Positions 18,166-27,639 of a DNA stretch of 64,000 bases are shown here, piece by piece. Origin of the DNA: Planctomycetota bacterium (GTDB lineage Bacteria > Planctomycetota > UBA1135 > GCA-002686595); contig JABABA010000016.1 of assembly GCA_014238415.1 (NCBI GenBank), positions 24,403 to 88,402 on the forward strand. Reading direction: 5' to 3'. The notes beneath the pieces are model-generated. The model did not search any database. It was not told where the DNA came from and worked only from the letters and a program-made list of their open reading frames with translations. How positions within the stretch are numbered: the stretch's first letter is position 1; every line of letters starts with the position of its first letter. Position numbers and translations under genes: made by a program.

Positions 18166-21100
18166 ATGTTCTCATCCACAACCCCGCCACGCAGCCCTGG
18201 TGGGATGTACGTGACGGGTGTTCTGATCCTCTGCTCCGGCTGCAGTTCACAAACCTGGGAAGAACACCCACTGCATCCTCTGGAGCACTTTGAGCGGGAC
18301 CTGAAAATCTCAGAAGCTGCTGCAGTGGGGATCGAACAAGGGCCACTAGCAGCCCTCTCTGCCCGACTGGGGGGACTGGATGTCTACCTGCCGGACTGGG
18401 TTTCCTCTTCCGCCCAGGCGTTTCTGCCCCCCACCAGCGCGCGCAGGCATTTCGGCGACCAGACATTGGCTGTGCACAGCCTTGGCAGTGCGCTGCATCC
18501 GCTCGAATTTGCTCCCCAAGGAACTGATCTGCTGGCGTCTATCCCCGACCTGATCGCTCTCTTGATGCCACCACAGGAAACCCTGCGGCGCGAAGGAGAG
18601 CTGTTGCGTTTCAGGCTCGCCCCGGACGGACAGAGTGCCAGCGGGATTGCAGACCTCTTTCTCGCTGGTTTCGACCAGAGGAATCAGCGCTGCCAGGTTC
18701 GTCTGCGCTGCGCCCTGGCATTTGCTCGGGGCAACCAGCGCTGGCAGATCACGGCCCTCGGGTTGGAATCCGCACTGCAAGCCAGCACAGAATTCCCCGC
18801 CTTTCGAGATGTCACGCGGCGAACCGGTTTCAGCGATGGCATGGGATCCCTCAACAAGCGGCTGCTGCAAGAGGGCCTCGATGATCACCGCACCCTGGCC
18901 CTGGGAGGCTTGACGGTGCTGGATTGGAATCGGGACGGGTTCTTGGATGTGCTAGCCACGCGCAAGGGGCAACTGACCACCCTGCTGCAGAACGATGGCG
19001 AGGGTGGCTTCCTGCCAGTGCCCCATCCAATCGCAGCGCCCCTTTTGAGCCCAGCGTTTGTGCTTTGGGTGGATCTGGATGGGGACGGGTTGGAAGAATT
19101 GATTGGCTCTGAACCCCTGGACTATGAGGGCGAGCGAGCCTTTCTCTCCCTTTGGACCCGCACGGGAGCGGACCCCAGAACCTGGCGCAGGATCGAACGG
19201 GCCTTCAGCCTGCCCAACCCCCGAGGCCTACGGCGGTTGGCGATCCAGACCGTGGTCCCCTTCGACGCTGAAGGAGACGGTGACCTGGATCTTTTTGTCG
19301 CGGTCTATGGATCAGGGAGTTCCCGGGGGCCCCACTACAACACGGTCGATGCCCAGGACGGCGCGGACAATCATCTGCTCATCAATCAAGGGGGCCTCAG
19401 CTTTACAGAAGAGAGCGACTCCCGGGGCATTCTTGGCCAAGGATACACCTATGTTGCCACGGCCTTTGACTTTGACCAGGACGGGGACTCCGACCTGTTC
19501 GAGGGCAATGACTTTGGACCCAACCACCTCTGGCTGAACGATGGCGCCGGGAATTTTGCGGTCAACAAGGAACCTGGACTCTCAGGCTTCAGCGCCTACA
19601 CCATGGGCTCCAGTCTGGCGGACTATGACAACGAAGGAGTCTGGAGTCTCTACCTGTCCAACATGTCCAGCGAACAAGGTCAGCGCATGCTCGAACTGCC
19701 CACTTCGATCAGCGAAGAGATGCGTCAAAGGGTAGAGATCATCGCCCAGGGCAACGGCCTCCATCGACAAGGAGATGCGGGTTGGTTTGACCATGCCACT
19801 GCCGCCGGTTGCGCCGAGGCCCAGTGGTCCTGGGGCTCGGCCTTCTTTGATCCTGACGGGGACGGGGACCTGGATCTGGCAGTCACCAATGGCTTCGCCT
19901 CCCACTCCAATCCCAACCACCCGGACTGGCAGACCTACTACTGGCGACAGGTTCTGGACGATGCCCTGCGCCTCGAAAAAGGACAGCTCAGCCGCGATGT
20001 GAACCTGAACACCAGGTTTCAGGGCTCCTTCAATGGCTATGAGCGGGATTGCCTGTTCTGGAACATGGACGGATCTGACCCCCATGGGGAGCGATGTTTC
20101 GTGGAAGCCGGCTGGCTGCTCGGTTTGGATGGAGAGCACGACGGCCGGGCCCTTGCGCCCCTGGATTTTGACGGGGACGGGGACGCCGATCTGGCCCTTT
20201 GGACTCTGCAGGGATTGCGGCTGTACGAGAACCTCTCCCCTCCTCAAACGACTCTGATCATCGAGCCGCAGGTCAAAGGCTCCAGCGCGGGCGCCATCGG
20301 TGCGGTGGTATCGATCGAGTCCGGGGAGCAGATTCGCCGGGCCCCGTTCCTGTTGGTGTCTGGCTTCCAGACACAAAACGAAGCGTCCCTGCGTTTTGCC
20401 ACCGGGAACATGGGAAAGAGCCTGCGCGCGCGGGTTCAGTGGCCCGATGGCACCGAAGATGTCTGGGACGATCTGCCATCACAGGGTCATGTACAGTTGG
20501 AAAAGGGACATTCGGAGCACACCTCCGTCCCAGTCCCCCGCTGGCCCAGGCTGCTGACCCCGGACAAACCACAGCCAGCCCTGGACGCGGCCGGGCGCGG
20601 AATCGACGGACCACAATTGGTGGGACGGCCAGGACGGCCGACCCTGGTGCTCTTCACAAGAGATTCTGCACCAGCAGCGCTGTTCAATCAGTTGCTCACG
20701 GACCATCCAGGCGTCGCCCTGACCCAGGTCTCTCTCAATGGGGAGCCCGCCCCACAGGACGAAGCCCTCTGGCCGATTCTGGCCATGACCGAAGAACTCG
20801 CCCTGCGCTTCTTCGACCAGCGCAAGCCTGACTCCCTGACCGCCTTCGCATTCGACGCCAACGGTGACTGGCGACGGCTGCTGACAGCAGGCGCCCTGAA
20901 ACAGGATCTTGCACCGCTGCTCGATCTTCTGGCCGAGGAAGGTCCCTTTCCCGAACTTTCGGTGGAAGCGGGCCGCCGAGCCCTGAATGAGAGTCGCTTC
21001 CGGGCGGCACAGGTGTACTTTCAAAACGCCCTCGATCAGGATCCGTCGCGCACGGATGCCTGGGATGGAATGGCCCGCACGCACCTCTCCTTTTCGCGAC

Positions 21101-21507
21101 TGGCCAAAGCCGAGGAATGCTACGCCGCGGCCGTGGCAGCTGATCCGGACTACGCCCTGGGACACTTCAACCTGGGTGTGGCCCGAGCGCAAGGGAACAA
21201 GATCACCGAAGCGCTGATAGCCTTCGAACAAGCGCTTGAGATCGATCCAACCAACATCCGCGCCCACCTCGCCCTGGCAACCGCTTCCGCATCCCAGGGG
21301 GACCTGCCCCGTGCGCAACTCGCCTTGGAAGCAGCAGCAGAACACGACCCAAGTGCCGAGCCCTACCTGCTCATGACCCAGATAGCCCTCGCTGCAAAAG
21401 ACCAGAGTGCAGCGCAGGCAGCCCTTGAGAAGGCCAAGCTGCGCGAACCCCAGCACCCGGACCTGCAAGTCCTTGAACAGCGCCTAAGAACGCTTGCCCC
21501 CAAGTAG
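18166..21507 (+). CDS. Large secreted FG-GAP / ASPIC-UnbV / TPR protein
   Basis: ATG 18166 is preceded by AGGA at good spacing and gives 1113 residues with a leader ending LILCSGCSS. Calcium-binding FG-GAP/VCBS motifs recur: DWNRDGFLDV near 252, WVDLDGDGLEEL near 301, AEGDGDLDLF near 368, DFDQDGDSDLF near 434, DPDGDGDLDLAV near 561 and DFDGDGDADLAL near 666, predicting a beta-propeller. An ASPIC/UnbV domain (RVQWPDGTEDVWDDL) lies at about 708-778. A region near 810-925 (VLFTRDSAPAALFNQLL) looks like a degenerate redoxin fold. The last 180 residues are four or more TPR units (ALGHFNLGVARAQGNK). Probably an extracellular or periplasmic scaffold; specific role unknown. Confidence 0.88.
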   Translation: MFSSTTPPRSPGGMYVTGVLILCSGCSSQTWEEHPLHPLEHFERDLKISEAAAVGIEQGPLAALSARLGGLDVYLPDWVSSSAQAFLPPTSARRHFGDQTLAVHSLGSALHPLEFAPQGTDLLASIPDLIALLMPPQETLRREGELLRFRLAPDGQSASGIADLFLAGFDQRNQRCQVRLRCALAFARGNQRWQITALGLESALQASTEFPAFRDVTRRTGFSDGMGSLNKRLLQEGLDDHRTLALGGLTVLDWNRDGFLDVLATRKGQLTTLLQNDGEGGFLPVPHPIAAPLLSPAFVLWVDLDGDGLEELIGSEPLDYEGERAFLSLWTRTGADPRTWRRIERAFSLPNPRGLRRLAIQTVVPFDAEGDGDLDLFVAVYGSGSSRGPHYNTVDAQDGADNHLLINQGGLSFTEESDSRGILGQGYTYVATAFDFDQDGDSDLFEGNDFGPNHLWLNDGAGNFAVNKEPGLSGFSAYTMGSSLADYDNEGVWSLYLSNMSSEQGQRMLELPTSISEEMRQRVEIIAQGNGLHRQGDAGWFDHATAAGCAEAQWSWGSAFFDPDGDGDLDLAVTNGFASHSNPNHPDWQTYYWRQVLDDALRLEKGQLSRDVNLNTRFQGSFNGYERDCLFWNMDGSDPHGERCFVEAGWLLGLDGEHDGRALAPLDFDGDGDADLALWTLQGLRLYENLSPPQTTLIIEPQVKGSSAGAIGAVVSIESGEQIRRAPFLLVSGFQTQNEASLRFATGNMGKSLRARVQWPDGTEDVWDDLPSQGHVQLEKGHSEHTSVPVPRWPRLLTPDKPQPALDAAGRGIDGPQLVGRPGRPTLVLFTRDSAPAALFNQLLTDHPGVALTQVSLNGEPAPQDEALWPILAMTEELALRFFDQRKPDSLTAFAFDANGDWRRLLTAGALKQDLAPLLDLLAEEGPFPELSVEAGRRALNESRFRAAQVYFQNALDQDPSRTDAWDGMARTHLSFSRLAKAEECYAAAVAADPDYALGHFNLGVARAQGNKITEALIAFEQALEIDPTNIRAHLALATASASQGDLPRAQLALEAAAEHDPSAEPYLLMTQIALAAKDQSAAQAALEKAKLREPQHPDLQVLEQRLRTLAPK

Positions 21508-21571
21508 AACCCTTGGGCTCGACTTCTCGCATGCACCCCACGAGTGGGGCAGAAAGCAGAACGCCGCTCAC

Positions 21572-22270
21572 TCAGTCCAGACGGCGCACTTCAATCGCCC
21601 GATACCAGACCTGATTGCCGTGATCTTGCAGGGCAATGTGCCCCTGCTTGGCCAGACCATAATTGGGCCACTGCTTGAACTTGCTGCCAGCAACAGCAGC
21701 TTTCCACTCGTCCGAATGCAGATCGTAGGAACACTGGAGTTTGCCATTCATCCAGTGCTCCACATGATTACCGTCAACAGTCAAGAGCACATCATTCCAC
21801 TCGCCCACGGGACGGGTGTTGTCTTCGGCTGGGCCATGCAGGGCGTAGTTGGCTCCGGCGGAAGTCTTGGGGTTGGGCTCTTCTCCGTCGAACCAGGCGT
21901 TGTCCAGGACCTGCATCTCAGGGCCGGTGAAGTATGCCGGACCCTCGCCCTCGAGCACGTGGAACATGATCCCCGAGTTGCCCTTGGGGCTGATCTTCCA
22001 CTGCAGTCGCAGCTCGAAGCTCCCATAGGTCTCTTGACTGACCAGGTCGCCGCCGCCGCCAGCGCCCGTCAGATGCAAGACACCATCTGCCACAACCCAG
22101 GCATCAGGAAAATGGTCCTTCTTGTAACCACGCCAGGAAGAGGCCTGACTCAGGTCAACCCAGGCGGTGGCAGGAGACTCGCTGGGCTGTTGGGCCAGGT
22201 CGGGGCCGGTGTTGCAAGCGCAAAGGGCAAACAGGGCAATAGACAGACTGTAACGATTGAAGTTTTGCAT
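21572..22270 (-). CDS. DUF1080 (3-keto-disaccharide hydrolase family) lipoprotein
   Basis: The start at ATG 22270 gives 232 residues with a lipobox ALCAC (Cys19). The DUF1080 jelly-roll signatures are GGGGDLVSQETYGSFELRLQ, PKGNSGIMFHV, PEMQVLDN, GANYALHGP, VGEWNDVLLTVDG, EHWMNGK and GHIALQDHGNQVWYRAIEVR. Characterised members cleave glycosidic bonds of sugars oxidised at C3, with an oxidoreductase partner. It is the last gene of the minus-strand sugar cluster, 7 bases after the MFS gene, so the two are co-transcribed. Confidence 0.9.
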   Translation of the reverse strand: MQNFNRYSLSIALFALCACNTGPDLAQQPSESPATAWVDLSQASSWRGYKKDHFPDAWVVADGVLHLTGAGGGGDLVSQETYGSFELRLQWKISPKGNSGIMFHVLEGEGPAYFTGPEMQVLDNAWFDGEEPNPKTSAGANYALHGPAEDNTRPVGEWNDVLLTVDGNHVEHWMNGKLQCSYDLHSDEWKAAVAGSKFKQWPNYGLAKQGHIALQDHGNQVWYRAIEVRRLD

Positions 22271-22277
22271 CGGGAGT

Positions 22278-23579
22278 TCAGGCAGATTCGAGAACAGAAG
22301 AGCGGCGCGGGTAGGCCACTTGAAGAAGGACCAGGCAGACCACTGAGGCCCACATGGGAACACTGAAGAGACGGGTGTAGTCGAGAGCATCATTGACTGT
22401 GGCCCACTCGGCCACGCGACCAGCAATAATGCTGCCGACGATGACACCAATGCCAACGATTACCAGGTTGTAAAGGTTCTGAGCGCTGGCGCGATCATCA
22501 GAAGAGGTGTGCTCGTCCACCACCATGAATGAGACAAAGATGAAGCAGCCGAAGCAGAAACCATGCAAACCCACTCCCAGCAGGAGGACCACGGATTCAG
22601 GAAGAGGGATTTGGTCCACATAGGCGAAGAGTGCCATGCGCAGGGCATAGGCAATCAGACCGAGGCTCAAGAGCATCTTTCGGCTCAACCCCTTAGCGAT
22701 CATCACGGGCACCAGTCCCAGAACAAGGGTCTCGCTCATTTGACCCACGGTCATGAGTCCACCACCACCAGCCCCAAAGACCGTATTCATCCAGCCAGGA
22801 GCCGCGACCTTGCGAACGCTGAGGAATGTATCTGTGTGAACGAAGTAGAACTGATGAATACAACTCACCGGCACTGCGAGCAGAAAAAGGGTCAGGAGCG
22901 GTTGCCGTCTGACAGCCGAGAGTGCCGCAAGAGCGGGATTGCTCTCAGCAGTGCGGCTGGGAGGAGTGTGCGGCAAGGTCAAGCAGAAACCCGCCATGAC
23001 CACGCCCAGAATACCTGAAAGGCGGAAGGCGTCGGCCTTGCCCGCGGCCTGAGCCGCCAGCAGGGCATCCCCATCAAGACCCACGGGGCTGTGCTGGAAA
23101 GCCAACCACTGACCCATGGCCAGCCCCACGACTATCCAGCCCAGGGTTCCCCATAAGCGAACAGCTCCGAAGTCCCGATCCCGGTCGGGTACATGGTGGA
23201 AGGCAAGACTATTTGTCAACGAAAGTGTCGGCATATAGAACAGGCCATAAGAGAGCGCGTAGTACTTGAACGACTCCACCGAGCTGGATGCCATGCTCCA
23301 GACCAGGACTGCGCCCAGGAGATGACTGATCGCCAGGAGCTTCTCAGTAGCAAGAACCCGATCCGCGAGCGGCCCAAAAATCAACGGACCGATGATCGCA
23401 CCCACAGCACCATACGCAAACATCGAGCCGATATCGGCCGACTCCATACCCCGATGGCGACTCAGAAAGTCCCACAGGAACGGCAGCCACGCCCCCCAGA
23501 TCGCGTACTGGAGGAACATCATCAAAGAGAGCCTGAAGTGGACTCCCCTATCAAGGGGCTCAGCTGTTGAGGATGTCAT
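22278..23579 (-). CDS. MFS transporter, nucleoside/sugar:H+ symporter-like
   Basis: The 433-residue protein has 12 predicted membrane helices and the opening LSLMMFLQYAIWGAWLPFLW, followed by GPLIFGPLADRVLATEKLLA, hallmark of the NupG/Nuc_H_symport subfamily common in planctomycete sugar clusters. An HQFYFVHTDTFLS stretch opens the second half. It probably imports a mono- or disaccharide or a polyol. It sits between the DUF1080 gene (7 bases) and the isomerase gene (59 bases), and the run suggests joint transport and catabolism of one substrate. Confidence 0.88.
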   Translation of the reverse strand: MTSSTAEPLDRGVHFRLSLMMFLQYAIWGAWLPFLWDFLSRHRGMESADIGSMFAYGAVGAIIGPLIFGPLADRVLATEKLLAISHLLGAVLVWSMASSSVESFKYYALSYGLFYMPTLSLTNSLAFHHVPDRDRDFGAVRLWGTLGWIVVGLAMGQWLAFQHSPVGLDGDALLAAQAAGKADAFRLSGILGVVMAGFCLTLPHTPPSRTAESNPALAALSAVRRQPLLTLFLLAVPVSCIHQFYFVHTDTFLSVRKVAAPGWMNTVFGAGGGGLMTVGQMSETLVLGLVPVMIAKGLSRKMLLSLGLIAYALRMALFAYVDQIPLPESVVLLLGVGLHGFCFGCFIFVSFMVVDEHTSSDDRASAQNLYNLVIVGIGVIVGSIIAGRVAEWATVNDALDYTRLFSVPMWASVVCLVLLQVAYPRRSSVLESA

Positions 23580-23638
23580 TGAAGGATCAGGTGAAGAGTT
23601 GATTGAAGGTGGGCGTGATACATGCGGAGAAGTGACTG

Positions 23639-24682
23639 TCAGTCACTGAAAGCCGCATCAAAGGCGCGCTCGGAAGGCTTGAAGTCCAGGGCCCGGCAGG
23701 CGGCAGCGGACTCAGTTGCGCCGTGCTCCCGATCCATGCCTATATCCTCCCATTCCACGGTCAAGGGACCCTGGTAGTTGGCGTGATTGAGCTGACGCAT
23801 GATGCTCTCGAAATCGATGCGTCCACGGCCCATGGAGCAGAACTCCCAAGCGCGGCCATCGGTGCCAAAGGCCGCATGACCACCGAAAACGCCCCCCGGA
23901 GTCGGGTGTTCGCTCCACCACACATCCTTCATGTGCACGTTCAAGATACGATCCCCGAACTCCCGTAGGAATCCGATGTAGTCCACGCCCTGGTAGCCCA
24001 GGTGCGAGGGATCGAAGTTGAAGCCAAAGGCTGGGTGCTGGTCCACCGCAGTCAAGGCCCGACGGGTGGAAAGCACATCGAATGCGATCTCCGTGGGATG
24101 CACTTCCAGTGCAAACGAAATGCCCTGCTCAGCAAAGGAGTCCAGGATTGGTTTCCAACGCTGGGCAAAGTCCTCGAAACCCCGGTCGATCATGCCTTCG
24201 GTGAAAGGCGGGAAGCCATAGTTTGCGTGCCAGATGGACGAACCGGTAAAACCGTTGACCACCGTGTGCCCTGTGAGCGCCAGGACCTTCTTGACCGACT
24301 CAGGCGCTGCGTCAAAGAAACGACGTGCCGCCCGCCCGGTGTCCTGCATGTGGGCCGCCGCCCGCGTACGCACACCTTCCGGATCCCCATCGCCCCAGAT
24401 GTCCGGCGGCAGGATTGCCTCGTGCCGCTCATCGATCAGATCACACACCGCTTGACCTACCAGGTGCGAGCTGATCGCAAAGGAACACAAGCCCGCATCC
24501 TGCAGAAGAGTCCAGATGTTGGAACAGTAGTCATCCTCCTCGAGAGCTCGGTTGACTTCAAAGTGATCGCCCCAACAGGCGAGCTCAAGGCCGTCATAAC
24601 CGAAGCTGCGAGCTTTTTGGGCCAGAACCTCAAGGGGCAGATCGGCCCATTGACCGGTGAAAAGACAGAGGGGTCGCGTCAT
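23639..24682 (-). CDS. Sugar phosphate isomerase/epimerase (xylose isomerase-like TIM barrel)
   Basis: The 347-residue protein is a TIM-barrel enzyme of the AP endonuclease 2/xylose isomerase-like family, interconverting keto sugars, inosose-type compounds or acting as a C3-keto-sugar lyase. Likely metal ligands are Glu193 (ALEVHPTE), Asp224 (NFDPSHLGY), His250 (NVHMKDVWW) and Glu310 (TVEWEDIG). The start [12 protein letters not shown] leads directly into strand 1, so the enzyme is cytoplasmic. It follows the secreted-protein gene by only 6 bases. Confidence 0.88.
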   Translation of the reverse strand: MTRPLCLFTGQWADLPLEVLAQKARSFGYDGLELACWGDHFEVNRALEEDDYCSNIWTLLQDAGLCSFAISSHLVGQAVCDLIDERHEAILPPDIWGDGDPEGVRTRAAAHMQDTGRAARRFFDAAPESVKKVLALTGHTVVNGFTGSSIWHANYGFPPFTEGMIDRGFEDFAQRWKPILDSFAEQGISFALEVHPTEIAFDVLSTRRALTAVDQHPAFGFNFDPSHLGYQGVDYIGFLREFGDRILNVHMKDVWWSEHPTPGGVFGGHAAFGTDGRAWEFCSMGRGRIDFESIMRQLNHANYQGPLTVEWEDIGMDREHGATESAAACRALDFKPSERAFDAAFSD

Positions 24683-24688
24683 GGATTC

Positions 24689-25969
24689 TTACGGACAGAA
24701 GGTGATGGACAGGGGGGTGGAGAGGTTTGTGCCGCCGCCTGCGGGATAGTCCCGGTACCAGTACTGGAAGTTCATTGTGTCTCCGCTCTGGATCAGAGTA
24801 CCTCCGGGCAGGGCATCCCAGGCAGGAGTGAAGCCCACCTGGCCCAGCCCTCGGGAGTAGAGCACGTTCTGGTTGAAGGCCAGGGGAGCAGCACCCAGAC
24901 AAAGGGTGCCTACACCCCCGCCGTAGTTCGGGACGCTGCCGGTCATGGGCGAGAAAAGCACCATGCCAAACTGGGCCATGGGCAGGTCACCGACCACAAA
25001 GCCAAGGTCTCCTGCGAGGATTGAAGGGCTTCCACTGGTGCTCAGCACAGCGGTCAACCCCGATGAGTTGGGCTCACCGGAGCAATAGGACGCGACTTCA
25101 CACACCACGCCGCCTTCCGCATGCATCACCATATCGAGTGACCCAACTGCAGACAGGGAGTCAACCACCAGATTGAGCAACAGATCTGCAATCTCTCCAG
25201 GAGGCAGGATAGTTGGCAAGGCAAACTCAAGGTCGTCGATTGTGACCCCGGGCAGGGGATCATCCAGGGCCTCATCAAACCCAAGAGACAGACCCGCATC
25301 CAACACTGTCAGCCCGTCCTGTTGCTCCAGCGTTCCGCTCAAAGGCAGCAGCAAAGGCACGGGTCCAAGGGTCAGGGGCGTACCAAGGAAGTCGGCTTCA
25401 ATGAAAAGGTTCATGGGCAGGATCAGATCCAGGGTCATGATTCCCCCGGGATCTCCTTGCAAAACGCCCACACCCGGAGCCAGTTGCTCAAGGCGCGCCA
25501 CACTCACATCCACCGAACCCAATGGAATGTCTAGGGGGAAACCACCGAGGTAAAGTGAGGAAGGATCAAAGGTGCGAAACGTGGTGAAGAGCAAGCCCAG
25601 GGTCAAATCCAGACTGCCTCCAATCTCGCCGATCAGATCCACATTGAGGCCTGTAACCGTCGCCACGGAACCCACAATATCCATGCTCAATTCCCCATAG
25701 GGATTGCCCGTCAAGAGCATGTCCGCGCCCAGGTTCAGCGTGGTGGACACCGGAAGGTTGTCGGTTGGCGTCCCACCAATGAAGCCCGGCAAGGTCTTTG
25801 TCCCACCGGGGTTCGTGACCGGGTCGTAGCTGCCCCGCAAGGTGCCGGGCAAGGCCAGTTCAAAGGCGGCCGTGACGGTACTTGATGAACTCTCAGGGAT
25901 TATGGTGAGTTGAACGGTCTGAGTACTTGCAGGGGCCACGAGGACCCCAATGAGGAGCAATTTGCGCAT
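24689..25969 (-). CDS. Secreted protein with FQYWYRD...FCP C-terminus (paralogue A)
   Basis: The 426-residue protein has a signal peptide (MRKLLLIGVLVAPAST). It is a full-length paralogue of the product of 26168-27445. Shared landmarks, in order, are SYDPVTNPGGTKTLPGFIGG, FRTFDPSSLYLGGFPLDIPLGS, LAPGVGVL, LLLPLSGTL, LPTILPPGEIADLLLN, EPNSSGLTAVLS and ALPGGTLIQSGDTMNFQYW. The last 50 residues form the module seen at the ends of many planctomycete surface proteins. The body lacks known enzymatic motifs and looks beta-rich. It lies 6 bases upstream of the isomerase gene and is probably co-transcribed with it. Confidence 0.8.
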   Translation of the reverse strand: MRKLLLIGVLVAPASTQTVQLTIIPESSSSTVTAAFELALPGTLRGSYDPVTNPGGTKTLPGFIGGTPTDNLPVSTTLNLGADMLLTGNPYGELSMDIVGSVATVTGLNVDLIGEIGGSLDLTLGLLFTTFRTFDPSSLYLGGFPLDIPLGSVDVSVARLEQLAPGVGVLQGDPGGIMTLDLILPMNLFIEADFLGTPLTLGPVPLLLPLSGTLEQQDGLTVLDAGLSLGFDEALDDPLPGVTIDDLEFALPTILPPGEIADLLLNLVVDSLSAVGSLDMVMHAEGGVVCEVASYCSGEPNSSGLTAVLSTSGSPSILAGDLGFVVGDLPMAQFGMVLFSPMTGSVPNYGGGVGTLCLGAAPLAFNQNVLYSRGLGQVGFTPAWDALPGGTLIQSGDTMNFQYWYRDYPAGGGTNLSTPLSITFCP

Positions 25970-26167
25970 GGGAAGCTAGGAAATTGGAAATTGAGGGGAG
26001 TCACCAAAAAAGGGGACCCGATGGCCCCCCGATCCCCCCCAGCCTAGCCTCTGGGGCCCGTCTGTGCCATATCGAGTCACTATCCTGGCGCATCTCCCTT
26101 CTCCCAGGGCTCCGGGAGGGCCTCCCAGACACCTTGCTGAGGGCTCAAAGGGTGCAGGAGACCTGCC

Positions 26168-27445
26168 CTAGGGGCAGAAGGTCACCTTCAGGCCGCTCGA
26201 AAAATTGGCGGGTCCAGCGAAGGTCTGATCGCGAGTCCAGTACTGGAAGTGCCAATTGTCCCCGGCTTGGATCAGGGTGCCACCAGGCAGTGCCGCCCAG
26301 TTTGGCGTGAAGTTGACCTGCCCTCCCACGCCGGAGTGCTGCACATTGGCATTGAAACGCACAAAGGGATTGCCCACACAAAGAGTGCCCGGCCCCCCCA
26401 CATTGGGGATCGAGGCATCGCTGGCAGACATGATGAACATGCCAAACTGATTGGCAGGCAGGTCGGCAACCACAAAACCGAGATCCGCAGCTGCCAGAGA
26501 AACGGAACCACTGGAACTCAAAACGGCACCCAGGCCCGAGGAGTTGGGGACGGAAGGACAGAAAGCCTGTACTCCGCAGGCGAGGCCCCCATCGGCAACC
26601 AATGCAACCTGGAGCAACCCGTTTGCAGTGATCGAATCCACCAGGAAGTCCAGCAGAAGATTGGCGACACCCCCAGGAGGCAAGACCGTCGGCACATCAA
26701 TGGGATTGTCCGCAAAGACCGCTCCAGCAAAAGGATCGTTCGTCACCTGACTGAATGGAAGGTTGAGCACTGCCACCAACGAGAGAACTCCACCAGCCTG
26801 GGAGACCGTCCCCGAGAGGGGCACAAGCAGAGGAATTGGCCCAATTGGCGTCACGGCGCCCGCACTGCCGGTCTCAAGCAACAGGTCCAGGGGAACAACC
26901 ACGTCGATGGTCTGCTGGCCAGCGGGATTGGAGCTCAGAACCCCAACACCAGGTGCTGTCTGGGTCAAAGTCGCGAGGGTCAGGTCAGCCGACCCCAAAG
27001 GAATGTTGACAGGAAAACCACCGATGAAAAGCGAGTCCGGATCAAAACTGCGAAAGGTGTCATAGAGCACCTCAAGATTCATGTCCATGGTTCCTGTCTG
27101 ACCACCCAACAGGTCGATGGCCAACCCGTCAATGATGACAACCGGGCCTTGCAGATCGATATCGAGAACCCCTGCGGGCGAACCGTCCAGCAGGGGCTGG
27201 ACCTCAAAGTCCATGCTGATGGGAACTGAAATGTTGTCGCTGGGCGAACCCCCAAAAATGCCCGGCAGGGTCTTGGTCCCGGTGGGATTTGTGACAGGGT
27301 CATAGACCCCTCGCCAAGCACCAGAAAGGGCGACTTCGGTAACTCCATCCAGGTGACTGGTGGACAGAGAAGGGTCAAGAGAGAGTGAGAAGGACTGACC
27401 CCAGGCTGGTGAGGTAATAAGAGTCAGAATGAGAATGGCGCGCAT
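26168..27445 (-). CDS. Secreted protein with FQYWTRD...FCP C-terminus (paralogue B)
   Basis: The start at ATG 27445 gives 425 residues with signal peptide MRAILILTLITSPAWGQ. Colinear with the neighbouring paralogue along its whole length (VYDPVTNPTGTKTLPGIFGG, FRSFDPDSLFIGGFPVNIPL, PNSSGLGAVLSSSG, ALPGGTLIQAGDNWHFQYW). Similar length and order of blocks argue for tandem duplication followed by strong divergence. Four cysteines near CGVQAFCP and at the C-terminus (FCP) may form disulfides. 198 bases separate it from paralogue A, so it may be expressed separately. Function unknown. Confidence 0.8.
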   Translation of the reverse strand: MRAILILTLITSPAWGQSFSLSLDPSLSTSHLDGVTEVALSGAWRGVYDPVTNPTGTKTLPGIFGGSPSDNISVPISMDFEVQPLLDGSPAGVLDIDLQGPVVIIDGLAIDLLGGQTGTMDMNLEVLYDTFRSFDPDSLFIGGFPVNIPLGSADLTLATLTQTAPGVGVLSSNPAGQQTIDVVVPLDLLLETGSAGAVTPIGPIPLLVPLSGTVSQAGGVLSLVAVLNLPFSQVTNDPFAGAVFADNPIDVPTVLPPGGVANLLLDFLVDSITANGLLQVALVADGGLACGVQAFCPSVPNSSGLGAVLSSSGSVSLAAADLGFVVADLPANQFGMFIMSASDASIPNVGGPGTLCVGNPFVRFNANVQHSGVGGQVNFTPNWAALPGGTLIQAGDNWHFQYWTRDQTFAGPANFSSGLKVTFCP

Positions 27446-27639
27446 GAGAGAATCAGCACCAGGCTTGGGCTTGGGAATCCGAGGTGCAGAGATGAAGTCT
27501 ACCCCATTAGCGAAGTCCCAGATGTATTCGAGTGGACGGGACAGGGGCTCGCAGACCACAGCCGCCCACCCTCATGACAGGGGCAGAAACGCACTCTCAG
27601 ATCACCCCACATACGAAGGGGCAACGCCCCGGCCCTGCA

